This document shows positions 32,715 through 43,159 of a stretch of 64,000 bases of DNA, one piece after another. The notes below the pieces were generated by a model, which saw only the letters and a program-made list of their open reading frames with translations, did no database searches and had not been told where the DNA came from. The number at the start of each line of letters is the position of its first letter. Position 1 is the first letter of the stretch. The stretch spans positions 20,538-84,537 of the forward strand of contig JAICWP010000019.1 of assembly GCA_025934735.1 (NCBI GenBank), given 5' to 3'. A program made the translations under genes and the position numbers. Source of the DNA: Terriglobales bacterium. Its GTDB lineage: Bacteria > Acidobacteriota > Terriglobia > Terriglobales > Acidobacteriaceae.

Positions 32715-33102
32715 GCGCCTGTCGCAACGCGGCCGCTGCAGGAAATGACAGCGGCGGTGCACGCGAGATGCTTCGGGCCTGAAGGCCCTCTGGACGACGC
32801 CCTGGCCCTCTGCATGACGCCTCTTTACAAGAGCGACATTCTCCCACCAAATCTCTTCCACGTCTGGCCTGTGTCAGCCTACGGTCAGCGTCAGGCCGCC
32901 GTCAGGAGCCGAACCAAAACAGTAAAGCAACGCGGATGCGGCGACGGCAACTCAAAAATCGTGAGCTCATCGCCATGAAAAGGTTGCCCCAGCATTTACG
33001 CGCCATAGGTCCTGCCGAAATTTGTCCATCTGGCCACTGCCCGTTGCACCTCGGTAAGTGGGCCAAAGATATCAACTGATCTACGATTGATTCAGGTATC
33101 CG
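32715..33102. other. 388-bp intergenic region with repeat family D
   Basis: A family D unit at about 32750-32823 (GCACGCGAGATGCTTCGGGC then GAAGGCCCTC) follows the DUF1080 gene. The rest, upstream of the hybrid kinase, holds no recognised gene or clear promoter. Confidence 0.5.
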
Positions 33103-35352
<2,250 letters not shown>

Positions 35353-35524
35353 GGCGGCTACCGGAACATTCCCGCGAGAGGTTGGGATTCCCCATCAGGG
35401 CGGGTAGGTCCGCCGGACGCTTGCACAACCCGCGCTTGACCGGCTTCCTACCCCAGCAAGGCAAAAGCGGGCTACGCTAGGGACCCCGGATTGCGGTGGA
35501 GACAGCGCAGCTACGCAGAAAGAA

Positions 35525-36547
35525 TTAGCCACCCGCAATCTCGTGGTCTGGGAACGGTAGTTCCAATGTATTTCCGCGTTTTGGTAGGACACGATCTATC
35601 ATCTTCACATATCTATTCCATCCGAAGCCACTGTTGATCGCCAATCTTTGAAACATCATTAGAGAATACAGATGTTGGGCCAACATCGGATTGCCTACGT
35701 CTTCCGTTAACCATTGGTGCAGCTTGTTTGGCCGCTGGCCTTTTTCGTTCGGGGGAGTCTTCCTCTCTAACTCCTCCAAAAGGCCGGGGGCAATGCGTTC
35801 ATATACAAGATCGCGCGTGTAATGAGCTACAACGCTGTATCGATTCTTTTGCATTCCGGGCCATCGCCAACCCTTCAACTTGTAAATGTTTTCATAGAAT
35901 TCGTCTGGGAAGCGTTTTACCCATGCAGCCAATTCCTTCCGAATAAGTTTTTGCAGGTAAACGTGTAGAGCGTCCTGAGGACGCACTCCTTGGTATCCGG
36001 TAACCTCGTCAATGACCGCAATGATGCCCACCTTTGCGAACGAGCGAATTACAATGTCGGCAGCATCCGCATACTTCAATTCCCCCGGTGTCAATACCCT
36101 GCCGCGATCCCTTGCCTTTAAAAGCAAGTCACAAAGGTCGATTAAATTAGTGGCTTCATTGCCGTATGCCGGATTTCCGCCACGGAGCGGCATGAAAAGC
36201 ACCGGCGACTTCATGCGCGCTGATAACTCACTGGAGATATTGAGCTTGTCTTCCAGTTTCTGTACAAATCTAGCGATTCTGTGCGCGCCAGCCGTGCCAC
36301 CCCCGGTTCCCATTCCAATTGTGCTTTGAAGACCACGCTGGCTGATTAACCGCGTTCCGTCTTCCAAAACAAACACTGGAATTTTTATACCTCCAATCTG
36401 CATAAATCCCGCATGTGTTGCCTTGGCCATTTTGTCTCCCCATCTGGCCATCGCTGCCTTCCTTGCTATCTCCTTTCGTTCAGCAGGGCTTAACGATAGT
36501 GCTCTCGCATATCCGCCCTTTGCTTTCGCAGAAGGTTCGTCAATCAT
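35525..36547 (-). CDS. P63C-domain protein
   Basis: The protein has 340 residues from the ATG at 36547, which has an AGGAG ribosome site; the frame upstream is rejected. It begins with a short helical segment common to this family (LSLSPAERKEIARKAAMARW). The middle has FVLEDGTRLISQRGLQSTIG. The P63C region follows at about 195-300, with YQGVRPQDALHVYLQKLIRK, FPDEFYENIYKLKGW and PGLLEELERKTPP. The domain is known from phage and plasmid proteins and has no established activity. Base composition is lower in GC than the flanks. Repeated operator-like sites overlap its promoter, so it is tightly controlled. It may be a defence or phage-derived gene. Confidence 0.8.
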   Translation of the reverse strand: MIDEPSAKAKGGYARALSLSPAERKEIARKAAMARWGDKMAKATHAGFMQIGGIKIPVFVLEDGTRLISQRGLQSTIGMGTGGGTAGAHRIARFVQKLEDKLNISSELSARMKSPVLFMPLRGGNPAYGNEATNLIDLCDLLLKARDRGRVLTPGELKYADAADIVIRSFAKVGIIAVIDEVTGYQGVRPQDALHVYLQKLIRKELAAWVKRFPDEFYENIYKLKGWRWPGMQKNRYSVVAHYTRDLVYERIAPGLLEELERKTPPNEKGQRPNKLHQWLTEDVGNPMLAQHLYSLMMFQRLAINSGFGWNRYVKMIDRVLPKRGNTLELPFPDHEIAGG

Positions 36548-36570
36548 GCTTGCTCCTGTTTTGCGAAATA

Positions 36571-36625
36571 ATGCTTGCATCGTACCATGCAAGCATGTAT
36601 TGTCAATATGCTTGCATGCTTGCAG
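36571..36625. promoter_or_regulatory. Cluster of four 10-bp palindromic operator sites
   Basis: ATGCTTGCAT or its complement occurs at 36571-36580, 36587-36596 and 36608-36617, with a 9/10 copy at 36616-36625. The copies surround the -35 and -10 of the P63C gene promoter. Confidence 0.75.
36579..36606 (-). promoter_or_regulatory. Sigma-70 promoter of the P63C gene
   Basis: The minus strand has TTGACA (36606-36601), a 16-bp spacer and TACGAT (36584-36579), about 32 bp upstream of the start codon. Confidence 0.75.
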
Positions 36626-36683
36626 AGCGGCCGTAATTGCCTAGCCACTGACAAGCGTACCGCGGCCCTGAAGGAGTTAGCCG

Positions 36684-36982
36684 ATGGCTAAGAAAGAGGC
36701 TCGCCTACCCTTGGAGACGGAAATCAGATCAATGCTAAGTTCGGCGAACTGGGACAGACACTCTCTGAGCTTCGCAATGCGATCACGAGTTCCGAAGTTC
36801 AAGAGTCCACAAAACTGGAACTGGTCGCCGATATCGATACCATTCAATCGCAGCTAGCAAAGACAGAACCCAACGGAACAATCATGAAAGCAGCATGGGA
36901 AGCAGTAAAGGGCGCGGCGGCTATCAACGGTTGCACCGTCCTTGTACACAAGATCGCAGGATTGCTGTCGCACTTTTTTTGA
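36684..36982 (+). pseudogene. Small gene broken by a single-base frameshift
   Basis: A start with AAGGAG 9 bp upstream begins MAKKEARLPLET. The frame is then lost at the AAA run 36721-36723. Adding one A restores a 99-residue product continuing NQINAKFGELGQTLSELRNA and ending IMKAAWEAVKGAAAINGCTV then LVHKIAGLLSHFF at a TGA at 36980. The predicted protein is helical with a charged coiled middle (VADIDTIQSQLAKTEPNG) and a hydrophobic end. Similar tails occur on small abortive-infection-like proteins, but the family is not certain. It lies inside the low-GC island between the P63C and RES genes. It is either a real mutation or a homopolymer error. Confidence 0.6.
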
Positions 36983-37097
36983 GGAACCCGGAAACAAAGG
37001 GACTCGATAGCGGTATAAAGGCCGGAACAGTGAGCGATTATCGGGCGCGATAGTAGCAGAAGCCACCTGCGAGGCCCGGGGGATATACTTGGCTGGC

Positions 37098-38348
37098 ATG
37101 GGCCGCTATGAAGATGCCGATTGTGCGTCGAGCCAGCCCGCTGAGGAGTATTCGGTATGCGGAAGATGCTTCGCTGACCCGTATATTAAGTCTTTTATTG
37201 ATGATGCTGCGGACTCGAGTGAGTGCGATTTCTGCGACCGCAAGAGCAGAACGAAGAATATCGCTGCACCATTAGACGAAGTCGTGGACTTCATTCTCGA
37301 GGCAGTTAATCGCGAGTACGAGCATGCAGTTGAAGCCTTGGGCTGGGATGGCGCAGAAGGTGGATATCAAGGAGCGCATTGGGATAGCTACGATCTGATT
37401 GAGCAAATCGGGCTGGACTTGCCAACTGATGATGGCCGGCTGCATGAAATACTTGTGAAGTGTTTCGGCGATGAGCCATGGTGTGACCGGAATCCATATG
37501 CCCAAAGGCCAGATGAAAGGCTGGTGTCGAGCTGGAAACGTTTCTGCAAGTTCATCAAATACAAGCGGCGGTACTTCTTTTTTCAGCACAAGGATGAGGA
37601 ATTGCTGGTACCGGGAGAATACCTGGGCCCAGCGGAACTCTTGGAATTTATCGGTGGAACTGTCGAAAGTCTGGGGCTCGTGAAAACTCTGCCAGGCGGC
37701 TACCTAATCTACAGGGCACGACAGTTTAAGGCGGGGCAGACTCTAAAGAGCTCCTACGATTTTGCGCCCCCTCCAGTAGAGAAAGCTGTGAAATCAAACA
37801 GAATGAGCCCTGCCGGTGTTGTGATGTTCTACGGCAGCGATAGTACAAGAACGGCAGTGGCAGAAATTGACGATGACCCTAAGCTCGGCATAGCGGTGGG
37901 AACATTTCGGACAACGCGCGCCGCCAATATTGTGGACTTGACGAAACTGCCAAGACGTTTTGGATTTTTCGAGAGGCAGGCAGACTCCGATGAAAGAAAT
38001 AGATACAACCTTGCCTTCCTACATAGTTTCGTCATGAGCGTGGCAGCCAAAGTAGAGCCGGGTGAGCGGGAGCATGTAGATTATGTGCCGACGCAGGTGG
38101 TCACTGAATGGTTTAGGACAGTGTTTCAGAACCGTGGGTCGGGCGTCGACGGGATCCTATACCCGAGCACGCAACACCCAGGCGGATGTTCTTTGGTGTT
38201 GTTCGCCAACCGATACGATGTTGTATTGAACCCGACGGAGGTCAAGGACGCCACCAGTGGCGAAAGGATGAAGGAGTGGAGTCTAAGATTCCGGCACGAA
38301 AAAGCGTGGCTTAAGCTCGTGCGAACGAAGGTCATCCGTGAGGTGTAA
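37098..38348 (+). CDS. HEPN/RES-domain protein, toxin-like
   Basis: The protein has 416 residues from the ATG at 37098; a TTG at 37089 would add three. The N-terminus has a cysteine knuckle (CGRCFADPYIKSFI then CDFCDRKS) and a helical region (YEHAVEALGWDGAEGGYQGA), matching the HEPN/RES N-terminal domain. The RES domain follows at about 205-385. It includes YLIYRARQFKAG with the conserved Arg, and MSPAGVVMFYGSDSTRTAVA with the following Glu (AEIDDD). RES toxins degrade NAD+. The usual Xre-type antitoxin gene is not adjacent, so this is a stand-alone form, perhaps a defence effector. Lower GC suggests transfer. Confidence 0.8.
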   Translation: MGRYEDADCASSQPAEEYSVCGRCFADPYIKSFIDDAADSSECDFCDRKSRTKNIAAPLDEVVDFILEAVNREYEHAVEALGWDGAEGGYQGAHWDSYDLIEQIGLDLPTDDGRLHEILVKCFGDEPWCDRNPYAQRPDERLVSSWKRFCKFIKYKRRYFFFQHKDEELLVPGEYLGPAELLEFIGGTVESLGLVKTLPGGYLIYRARQFKAGQTLKSSYDFAPPPVEKAVKSNRMSPAGVVMFYGSDSTRTAVAEIDDDPKLGIAVGTFRTTRAANIVDLTKLPRRFGFFERQADSDERNRYNLAFLHSFVMSVAAKVEPGEREHVDYVPTQVVTEWFRTVFQNRGSGVDGILYPSTQHPGGCSLVLFANRYDVVLNPTEVKDATSGERMKEWSLRFRHEKAWLKLVRTKVIREV

Positions 38349-38461
38349 GATCGGTTTCGAAATCCAACTGATACTAACGGTACTAAGGGCAGCGTTACTG
38401 CCAGCTCCACATGCCGGAGGCGGTTCGGGAGGCAAGCCGCGGCATGCTAAATTGAAGATTC

Positions 38462-39517
38462 ATGTCCGCCCCCAACTCCGCCTTTGTTCGGGCCTGCCAG
38501 GCTCAATCCACGCCGCTCACGCCGGTGTGGTTCATGCGCCAGGCCGGGCGCTACATGGCCGAGTACCGCGCCGTGCGCAAGCATCATTCCCTGCTGGAAA
38601 TCTGCAAAAAGCCGGAACTGGCGGCGGAGGTGACCATCACCGCGGCCGAGGCGTTGGGCGTGGATGCGGCCATCATTTTTGCCGACCTGCTCTTGCCCTT
38701 TGAGGTGGTGGGCCTCAAGTTTCATTTTGCCAGCGGCGAAGGGCCGGTGATCGAAGCGCCCTTGCGCACGCCTGCCGACATTGCGCGCCTGCGCAGCGAT
38801 GGCGCCAGCGAACTGGCCTATGTTTCAGAAGCGGTGCGGCTGGTGGTGCGACACTTTGGCGAGAAGCTGCCGGTGATCGGCTTCTGCGGCGCTCCTTTCA
38901 CCCTGGCCAGCTACATGATCGAGGGCGGCGGCTCGCGCAATTACGTGGAAACCAAGAAGCTGATGTACTGCGCGCCTCAGGCCTGGGATGAGCTGATGCG
39001 TAAGCTGGTGACGGTGCTCAGCGACTATGCGGCGCAGCAGACGCGCGCCGGCGCCGACGTCATTCAGATTTTCGACAGCTGGGTGGGATGCCTCTCGCCA
39101 GATGACTATCGTGGCTACGTGCTGCCGCGCACCGCCGAACTGGTGCGCAATGTGCAGCGCTCGGCCGGGGTGCCAGTGATTTATTTCGGCACCGATACGG
39201 CCACGCTTTTGCCCGCCATGAAGGAAACCGGCGCCGAGGTGATAGGCGTAGATTGGCGCTTCCCGCTGGACGACGCGTGGGCGAGCCTGGGCTTCAAAGG
39301 CTCGGTGCAGGGCAATCTTGACCCCGTGGCCCTGTTGGCAAACTGGAAAGAGCTGCGTGCCCGCGCTGAAGACGTGCTGCGGCGCGCCGGCGCTCGGCCG
39401 GGACACATTTTCAATCTTGGCCACGGCATTCTGCCGGAAACTCCGGTGGAGAATGTGCGGCAGCTGGCGGAGTTCGTGCATGAGTACACGGCCAGGACCG
39501 TGGCGGCCTCGCGTTGA
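38462..39517 (+). CDS. hemE: Uroporphyrinogen decarboxylase
   Basis: The 351-residue cytoplasmic enzyme removes four acetate carboxyls from uroporphyrinogen III to give coproporphyrinogen III. Family signatures are intact: TPLTPVWFMRQAGRYMAEYR at the N-terminus, IIFADLLLPFEVVGL, GFCGAPFTLASYMIEGGGSR, and the C-terminal GHGILPETPVENV. The length is normal for HemE. It is first in a haem operon; hemH starts 10 bp after its stop. Confidence 0.96.
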   Translation: MSAPNSAFVRACQAQSTPLTPVWFMRQAGRYMAEYRAVRKHHSLLEICKKPELAAEVTITAAEALGVDAAIIFADLLLPFEVVGLKFHFASGEGPVIEAPLRTPADIARLRSDGASELAYVSEAVRLVVRHFGEKLPVIGFCGAPFTLASYMIEGGGSRNYVETKKLMYCAPQAWDELMRKLVTVLSDYAAQQTRAGADVIQIFDSWVGCLSPDDYRGYVLPRTAELVRNVQRSAGVPVIYFGTDTATLLPAMKETGAEVIGVDWRFPLDDAWASLGFKGSVQGNLDPVALLANWKELRARAEDVLRRAGARPGHIFNLGHGILPETPVENVRQLAEFVHEYTARTVAASR

Positions 39518-39527
39518 AGGAGAAGAT

Positions 39528-40484
39528 TTGAGCGTCAGTTCGGCAAAAACCGCGGTGCTGCTGCTGGCGCATGGGACACCCGATGCGGTGGAGGAAGTGC
39601 CGGAATTTCTGCTCAATGTGACAGGAGGTCGGCCGCTTCCGCCGCCCGTGGTGGAAGAGATCAAGCATCGCTACAGCCTGATCGGGCGCTCGCCGCTCAC
39701 CGAATACACGATGAAGCAGGCCGAGGCGCTGGCCCGCGAATTGGAGTTGCCAGTGTACGTGGGCATGCGCAACTGGAAACCGTTCATCGCGGAGACGGTG
39801 CGCACCATGGCTGCCGACGGCGTACAGCGCGCCACTGCCATTTGCCTGGCGCCGCACGATTCGCGCACCAGCGTGGGCCTTTACCGCAAGGCGGTGCTGG
39901 GCGAGGGAGCGCAGCCGCCGTTCCCGGTGGAGTTCATTGATAACTGGCACGACCACCCGCTGCTGGCGCGGGCCTTCGCTGAAAAGCTGCGCGCGGGATG
40001 GGAACGCGCCTGCCGCGAATTGGGCGCGCGCGTGCCCGTGATCTTCACCGCGCACAGCGTTCCACAGCGCACCATCGCGGAGGGCGATCCCTACGAAGAG
40101 CAGGCGCGCGAGACCGCGAAGCTGGTGGCCATGCAGGTGCCGGCGCTAACGGCCAATGATTGGAGGTTCGCGTTTCAGAGCCAGGGCATGTCGGGCGGCG
40201 CCTGGCTGGGACCGACCGTGGAGGACACCATCCTGCAGCTCAAAGCCAAGGGGCACGGCGGAGTTTTTATCCAACCCATTGGCTTCCTCTGCGATCACGT
40301 GGAAGTGCTTTATGACGTGGACATCATGTTCCGCGAGTTCGCGGAAAAGAACGGAATGCGCCTGTGGCGGGCGGAGTCGCTGAACCAGTCGCCCACGCTG
40401 GTAGCGGCCCTGGCCGACGTGGCGCGCTCGCGACTGGCCGGCCAGAACGCGGCCAAGCCGTCGGTCAACATCAGGGCACAGTAA
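39528..40484 (+). CDS. hemH: Ferrochelatase
   Basis: The protein has 318 residues from a TTG at 39528, which has AAGGAG 6 bp upstream. A much longer frame overlapping hemE is rejected. It inserts iron into the porphyrin macrocycle. Motifs include LLLAHGTPDAVEEVPEFLLN, FTAHSVPQRT with the catalytic His, QSQGMSGGAWLGPTVED, and PIGFLCDHVEVLYDVD with the conserved Glu. There are no membrane helices. It is translated together with hemE, and hemY follows after 87 bp. Confidence 0.95.
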   Translation: MSVSSAKTAVLLLAHGTPDAVEEVPEFLLNVTGGRPLPPPVVEEIKHRYSLIGRSPLTEYTMKQAEALARELELPVYVGMRNWKPFIAETVRTMAADGVQRATAICLAPHDSRTSVGLYRKAVLGEGAQPPFPVEFIDNWHDHPLLARAFAEKLRAGWERACRELGARVPVIFTAHSVPQRTIAEGDPYEEQARETAKLVAMQVPALTANDWRFAFQSQGMSGGAWLGPTVEDTILQLKAKGHGGVFIQPIGFLCDHVEVLYDVDIMFREFAEKNGMRLWRAESLNQSPTLVAALADVARSRLAGQNAAKPSVNIRAQ

Positions 40485-40511
40485 GGAAGCCGTCCGGCTG
40501 AAGGGCAATTC

Positions 40512-40564
40512 GCCGGTGCTGCACGCGAGATCCTTCGGGCCTAAAGGCCTTCAGGATGACGCCA
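40512..40564. repeat. Repeat family D inside the haem operon
   Basis: A unit reading GCACGCGAGATCCTTCGGGC then AAAGGCCTTCAGGATGACGC lies between hemH and hemY. It matches 23.9 and 32.8 kb. Confidence 0.65.
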
Positions 40565-40571
40565 ACAATCC

Positions 40572-42002
40572 ATGCCACGCATTGCCATTATCGGAGGCGG
40601 AATTTCCGGGCTGAGCGCCGCCTTTTACCTGGAACAGCACCGCCAACATGGCGCGCCGCTGGAATACGTTTTATTTGAGCGCTCATCCCGGCTCGGCGGC
40701 TCGCTGATGACGGAACGCGCTGATGGCTGCCTGATCGAGGCCGGCCCTGATTCGTTTCTCACCGAAAAACCCTGGGCCGCTGATTTGTGCCGCGAACTCG
40801 GCATTGCCGGCCAACTGATCGGCTCCAACGATGCCGATCGCAAAACCTACATTCTGGTGAAAGGCCGTCTGGTGCCGATTCCCGACGGCCTGATGTTCAT
40901 GGTGCCCACCAAAATCTTGCCCGTTGTTTTTTCGCCGCTGTTTTCATTGAGCACGAAGGTCCGCATGGCGCAGGAATGGTTCCATCCGCCGCGGTCGGCG
41001 GGCGCTGACGAAACCGTGAAGGGCCTGGTAGAACGCCACTACGGCCCGGAGATGGTGGACCGGCTGGCGGACCCGCTGCTTTCGGGAGTGTACGGCGGCG
41101 AGGCCTCCGGACTGAGCGTGCGCGCGGTGCTGCCGCGCTTTGCCGAGATGGAAGCCAAGCACGGCAGCCTGGGCCGGGGAATGCTGGCGGCGCGCAAGCA
41201 CATGGCCGGCAGCAAGACGCCGCCGCGCCCGCTGTTCACTTCGCTGAAAGATGGCATGCAACAACTCGTAGACGCCATTCTGGCGCGCCTGCCCGGCGAG
41301 GTCCTGCGCACGGAAACCGCGGTTCGCGAACTGCGGTGCGAACTTCCGCGGACGGGGGCGCCCGCGCCGCAAGCTCCATCATGGTTGGTAGCAACGGACA
41401 AGAGCGGCGGTGAAAGGTTCGATTCCGTGATCCTGGCCACGCCGGCGCCGGTTGCGGGCGCGCTGCTGGCATCGGTACAGCCGCAAATGGCGGCGGAACT
41501 CAGCGCCATCGCCTATAGCTCTTCGATCACGGTCACCCTGGGTTATCAACGCGCGGGATTGCGGCTGCCGCCCGGGTTCGGCTTCCTGGTGCCGCGGAGC
41601 GAAGGCAAGCGCATGCTGGCCTGCACCTTCGTGCACAACAAGTTTCCCCATCGTGCGCCGAACGACCGCGCCCTCGTCCGCTGTTTTCTGGGCGGAGCGC
41701 GCGACGAAGAAATCCTGGGCTGGTCCGAGCAGCAGATTGAAGCGGTGGTGCGCAAGGAGCTGCGCGAGATTTTGTGGCTCACCACCCAGCCGCTTTTCTG
41801 CCGGACTTACAAGTGGAAGGGCGCCATGGCGCAGTACGGCGTCGGCCATTTGGAGCGTCTGGAGAAAATCGAGAGCCTGCGCCAGCAGTTACCCGGCTTG
41901 GCGCTGGCCGGCAACGGCTATCGCGGGATTGGCGTGCCGGACTGCATTAGATCCGGCAAAGGGGCTGCCGCAGTCTCCGCCGGCCGAGAGGTGTGCGTCT
42001 GA
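40572..42002 (+). CDS. hemY: Protoporphyrinogen/coproporphyrinogen oxidase, HemY/HemG type
   Basis: The 476-residue flavoprotein has the N-terminal FAD motif IAIIGGGISGLSAAFYLE, then RLGGSLMTE and EAGPDSFLTEKPWA. The C-terminal flavin/substrate signature reads GNGYRGIGVPDCIRSGKGAA. The sequence RLADPLLSGVYGGEASGLSV is typical of PPO. It oxidises the porphyrinogen using oxygen; whether it acts on coproporphyrinogen or protoporphyrinogen depends on pathway branch and is not fixed by sequence alone. It is probably co-transcribed with hemE and hemH. Confidence 0.93.
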   Translation: MPRIAIIGGGISGLSAAFYLEQHRQHGAPLEYVLFERSSRLGGSLMTERADGCLIEAGPDSFLTEKPWAADLCRELGIAGQLIGSNDADRKTYILVKGRLVPIPDGLMFMVPTKILPVVFSPLFSLSTKVRMAQEWFHPPRSAGADETVKGLVERHYGPEMVDRLADPLLSGVYGGEASGLSVRAVLPRFAEMEAKHGSLGRGMLAARKHMAGSKTPPRPLFTSLKDGMQQLVDAILARLPGEVLRTETAVRELRCELPRTGAPAPQAPSWLVATDKSGGERFDSVILATPAPVAGALLASVQPQMAAELSAIAYSSSITVTLGYQRAGLRLPPGFGFLVPRSEGKRMLACTFVHNKFPHRAPNDRALVRCFLGGARDEEILGWSEQQIEAVVRKELREILWLTTQPLFCRTYKWKGAMAQYGVGHLERLEKIESLRQQLPGLALAGNGYRGIGVPDCIRSGKGAAAVSAGREVCV

Positions 42003-42549
42003 AACTGTTCTTTCGCCCCGCTGGGGCTCATGTTGCTCTCCCAGATGAGCCCAGGCTTACGCCCTCACTCAACATGACACCCGTTATTTGCTGCCGGATC
42101 AGATTGAGGAACCCAAATCTCACCGCCGAGACGCAGAGGGCGCAGAGTTTTTCATTTTTCTTCTCACATCACCCCATGAATTGTCTTCCTGAGTGAGGCG
42201 CCCCTACAGAATGGGCGCCGAGTCGAAGGACCCCGCGTTTATTGCTGGCATCGCGACCGCCGCAGGGAGTTCCTCCATTGCTCTTCATTAGAAACTCCCT
42301 TGAGCAGTTCGGCGGTTTGCGCGGCCGCCAACAGCTTCAAACCGTCGCCAGAACTCCCGAGGACAACTCCACAGCGTGAGCAAAGTAGGAGTCCTTCGAC
42401 TTCGCAGGCCGATTCCCAAGCGAATCGGTCCTTCTGCGCTCAGGATGACAGTGGATGGAGTGTTCGGAACTGAGTTGCTTACCTGCGCCGTGCACCGGCT
42501 ATGCAAACTGCCGCCCTTCTTCCATAATGTCGCGAACAAGGAGGGTGCT
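42003..42549. repeat. 547-bp intergenic region rich in repeats
   Basis: Family A words occur at about 42118-42155 (GAGACGCAGAGGGCGCAGAG) and a family D-like unit at about 42386-42452 (GTCCTTCGACTTCGCAGGCC then TGCGCTCAGGATGAC). No gene was recognised. Confidence 0.55.
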
Positions 42550-43158
42550 ATGGGGAAAAGAATTCTGCTGGCGGGCGTGCTGGGCGGGATTGCGATGTTC
42601 ATCTGGGGCTCCATCGCCCACATGGCGCTGCCCCTGGGATACACGGGATTGCGGGAAATTCCCAACGAGACTGCGGTGCTGGGCGCCATGCAGTCCACCA
42701 TGGGCCAGACTTCGGGACTGTATATTTTTCCCGCGCTGGGTGCGGGCCCCAATCCTACGGCGGCGAAGCGCAACGCGGCCATGAAGGACTATGAGCCCAA
42801 GCTGGCTGCCAACCCTTCCGGGCTGCTCATCTATCATCCGCCGGGTGCCAAGGGCATCACGGGAAGCAAGCTGGGATTGGAATTTCTGACGGAACTGGTG
42901 GAAATACTCCTGGCGGTGTTTCTGCTGGCCCAGACGCGCCTGGTCAGCTACGCCTCGCGAGTGGGATTCGTGGTGCTGGTCGGCATCATCGCTGCCATCG
43001 CCACCAATATTCCCTACTGGAATTGGTACGGCTTTCCCGGCAACTACACCGCCGCCTACATGACCACGCAAATTGTGGGTTATCTGACCGCCGGGCTGGT
43101 GGCCGCGGCGGTGCTCAAAAACCGGGAGCCGCTGGGCTTTTCGGCCACGGCGAGATGA
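42550..43158 (+). CDS. Membrane protein of unknown function
   Basis: The protein has 202 residues from the ATG at 42550, which has GAGGG upstream. Four membrane helices are likely: MGKRILLAGVLGGIAMFIWG, LGLEFLTELVEILLAVFLL, VGFVVLVGIIAAIATNI and MTTQIVGYLTAGLVAAAVL. A periplasmic loop of about 80 residues (LREIPNETAVLGAMQSTMGQ) lies after the first. No family name is offered. It converges on fabF with one base between the two stop codons. Confidence 0.7.
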   Translation: MGKRILLAGVLGGIAMFIWGSIAHMALPLGYTGLREIPNETAVLGAMQSTMGQTSGLYIFPALGAGPNPTAAKRNAAMKDYEPKLAANPSGLLIYHPPGAKGITGSKLGLEFLTELVEILLAVFLLAQTRLVSYASRVGFVVLVGIIAAIATNIPYWNWYGFPGNYTAAYMTTQIVGYLTAGLVAAAVLKNREPLGFSATAR

Positions 43159-43159
43159 G

